NCBI GenBank assembly: GCA_964522525.1
Contig: CAZFWG010000002.1
Coordinates: forward strand, 39,445 to 103,444
Length of the DNA: 64,000 nt
From: CAYUYV01 sp964522525
GTDB taxonomy: Bacteria > Pseudomonadota > Alphaproteobacteria > JAJFIK01
Direction of reading: 5' to 3'
Each line of letters begins with the position of its first letter. Position 1 is the first letter of the stretch. The notes beneath the pieces are model-generated. The model made no database searches. It was not told the DNA's origin and worked only from the letters and a program-made list of their open reading frames with translations. Shown here one piece after another: positions 63,425 through 64,000 of the stretch. The translations under genes were made by a program, and so were the position numbers.

Positions 63425-63877
63425 ATGACCCTTTCTCCGTCTTCCGCCCTGCCCTCCCTTGAGGCCTTGAAAGCCCAAGCCAAGGCGCTGCGTGCCCAAC
63501 TCCAGGACACGGGCACCGTGATCAATCACGCCCAGTCCCTGGAATTGATCGCCCGGCAATGGGGCTTTCGCAATTGGAACACGCTCCACGCGCGGATCGG
63601 CAACCATCCGCCCCCGCAGCCTTTCGCGCTGGGCGATCGTGTCACCGGGCGCTACCTCAATCAGCCCTTCGAGGGTGAAATCATTGGCATTCGGATGATT
63701 CACGGGGACCAGTACCAGGTCACCGTGTCGTTCGAGGAGCCCGTGGATGTGGTGACCTTCGACAGCTTCTCCGCCTTCCGTCAACGGGTGACGGCGGTCG
63801 TGGGGCGGGACGGTCGTTCGCCCAAACGGACATCGGACGGCACGCCCCATATGCAGCTGAAGGCTGTGCAGAAATAG
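63425..63877 (+). CDS. Glyoxalase-superfamily-type small protein
   Basis: A 150-aa protein starting LEALKAQAKALRAQLQDTG with SLELIARQWGFRNWNTLHARIG, a helical N-terminal module that I know from proteins annotated as 'glyoxalase superfamily protein' in Alphaproteobacteria. The C-terminal half is a small beta domain (ALGDRVTGRYLNQPFEGEIIGIRMI, QYQVTVSFEEPVDVVTFDSF). No catalytic residues can be assigned. It is followed by a hairpin. Confidence 0.7.
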   Translation: MTLSPSSALPSLEALKAQAKALRAQLQDTGTVINHAQSLELIARQWGFRNWNTLHARIGNHPPPQPFALGDRVTGRYLNQPFEGEIIGIRMIHGDQYQVTVSFEEPVDVVTFDSFSAFRQRVTAVVGRDGRSPKRTSDGTPHMQLKAVQK

Positions 63878-63884
63878 GGAAAGA

Positions 63885-63920
63885 AACACCACGGGGCCTG
63901 ACGAAGAGCCTCGTGGTGTT
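63885..63920. terminator. Terminator hairpin between convergent genes
   Basis: AACACCACGGGGC (63885-63897) pairs with GCCTCGTGGTGTT (63908-63920) with one G-U pair and a 10-nt loop. It lies 8 nt after the glyoxalase-type gene and just before the stop of the convergent acyl-CoA dehydrogenase gene, so it can act on both. Confidence 0.7.
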
Positions 63921-63925
63921 CACCG

Positions 63926-64000
63926 TCAATAGGACCGGGGCAGGCCCAGGACCCGTTCGGAGATGAAGTTCAAGATCATCTCGGTACTGACGGGCGCGAT
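63926..64000 (-). CDS. Acyl-CoA dehydrogenase, C-terminal end (partial)
   Basis: Only the last 24 codons are in the window. The peptide ends EMILNFISERVLGLPRSY, which resembles the final helix of acyl-CoA dehydrogenases (the NEIMxxIIAERVLGLP pattern). The start and the flavin-binding domain lie beyond the right edge. The assignment rests on this short match only. Confidence 0.6.
   Translation of the reverse strand: MAPVSTEMILNFISERVLGLPRSY

Overview
The window is a GC-rich, gene-dense chromosomal stretch with short intergenic gaps. It carries no RNA gene, insertion sequence, prophage or CRISPR array that I can see. The protein content points to a free-living alphaproteobacterium: a DUF2336 protein, a zf-CHCC zinc-finger protein, split pntAB-pntB transhydrogenase genes, ccmABC, a bacteriophytochrome kinase, a phasin-bearing lipid synthase and a chemoreceptor. 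I cannot place it below class. A 100-N scaffold gap at 42376-42475, flanked by an exact 55-nt duplication, shows that this is a draft assembly.

Layout. 1-6.6 kb: the 3' end of an M14-type peptidase, a PAN-like secreted protein overlapping a DUF4188 gene, an NTF2-like protein, dodecin, pntB and pntAB (no pntAA beside them), a Sel1-like lipoprotein and a zinc-finger protein. 6.8-11.1 kb: an RND efflux permease and its adaptor. 11.4-14.1 kb: a bacteriophytochrome histidine kinase overlapping a stand-alone receiver. 14.3-20.1 kb: a propeller lipoprotein, a TetR regulator, a class II aldolase, an orphan betaine-type binding lipoprotein, NAD kinase and an AbrB-type membrane protein. 20.1-26.6 kb: NUDIX hydrolase, RecQ-family helicase, a three-gene ABC exporter, DUF488 and an NADPH-dependent FMN reductase. 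26.7-30.6 kb: DUF2336, ccmC, ccmB, ccmA and a DksA/TraR-type regulator. 30.7-36.9 kb: a wax ester synthase/DGAT fused to three phasin repeats, a chemoreceptor and a TIGR00266 protein. 36.9-41.1 kb: a CapA-type phosphatase with a SPOR-like segment, diverging from a YejA-like peptide-binding protein, then a tiny membrane protein. 41.5-46.1 kb: a secreted hypothetical, a VOC protein cut by the gap, enoyl-CoA hydratase, nitronate monooxygenase and an MFS_2 transporter. 46.4-53.4 kb: RlpA-SPOR lipoprotein and a type I secretion ABC/HlyD pair whose HlyD carries an N-terminal tail of about 845 residues. 53.9-61 kb: a radical SAM protein and a complete tripartite RND system (outer-membrane lipoprotein, adaptor, permease). 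61-64 kb: a lytic transglycosylase, an enolase-superfamily protein with a degenerate active site, a glyoxalase-superfamily protein and the 3' end of an acyl-CoA dehydrogenase.

The most novel-looking items are the WS/DGAT-phasin fusion, which would place a neutral-lipid synthase on the surface of its own storage granule, and the type I secretion adaptor with a giant, repeat-containing, probably disordered cytoplasmic tail. All functions are inferred from sequence recognition. No database search was run.
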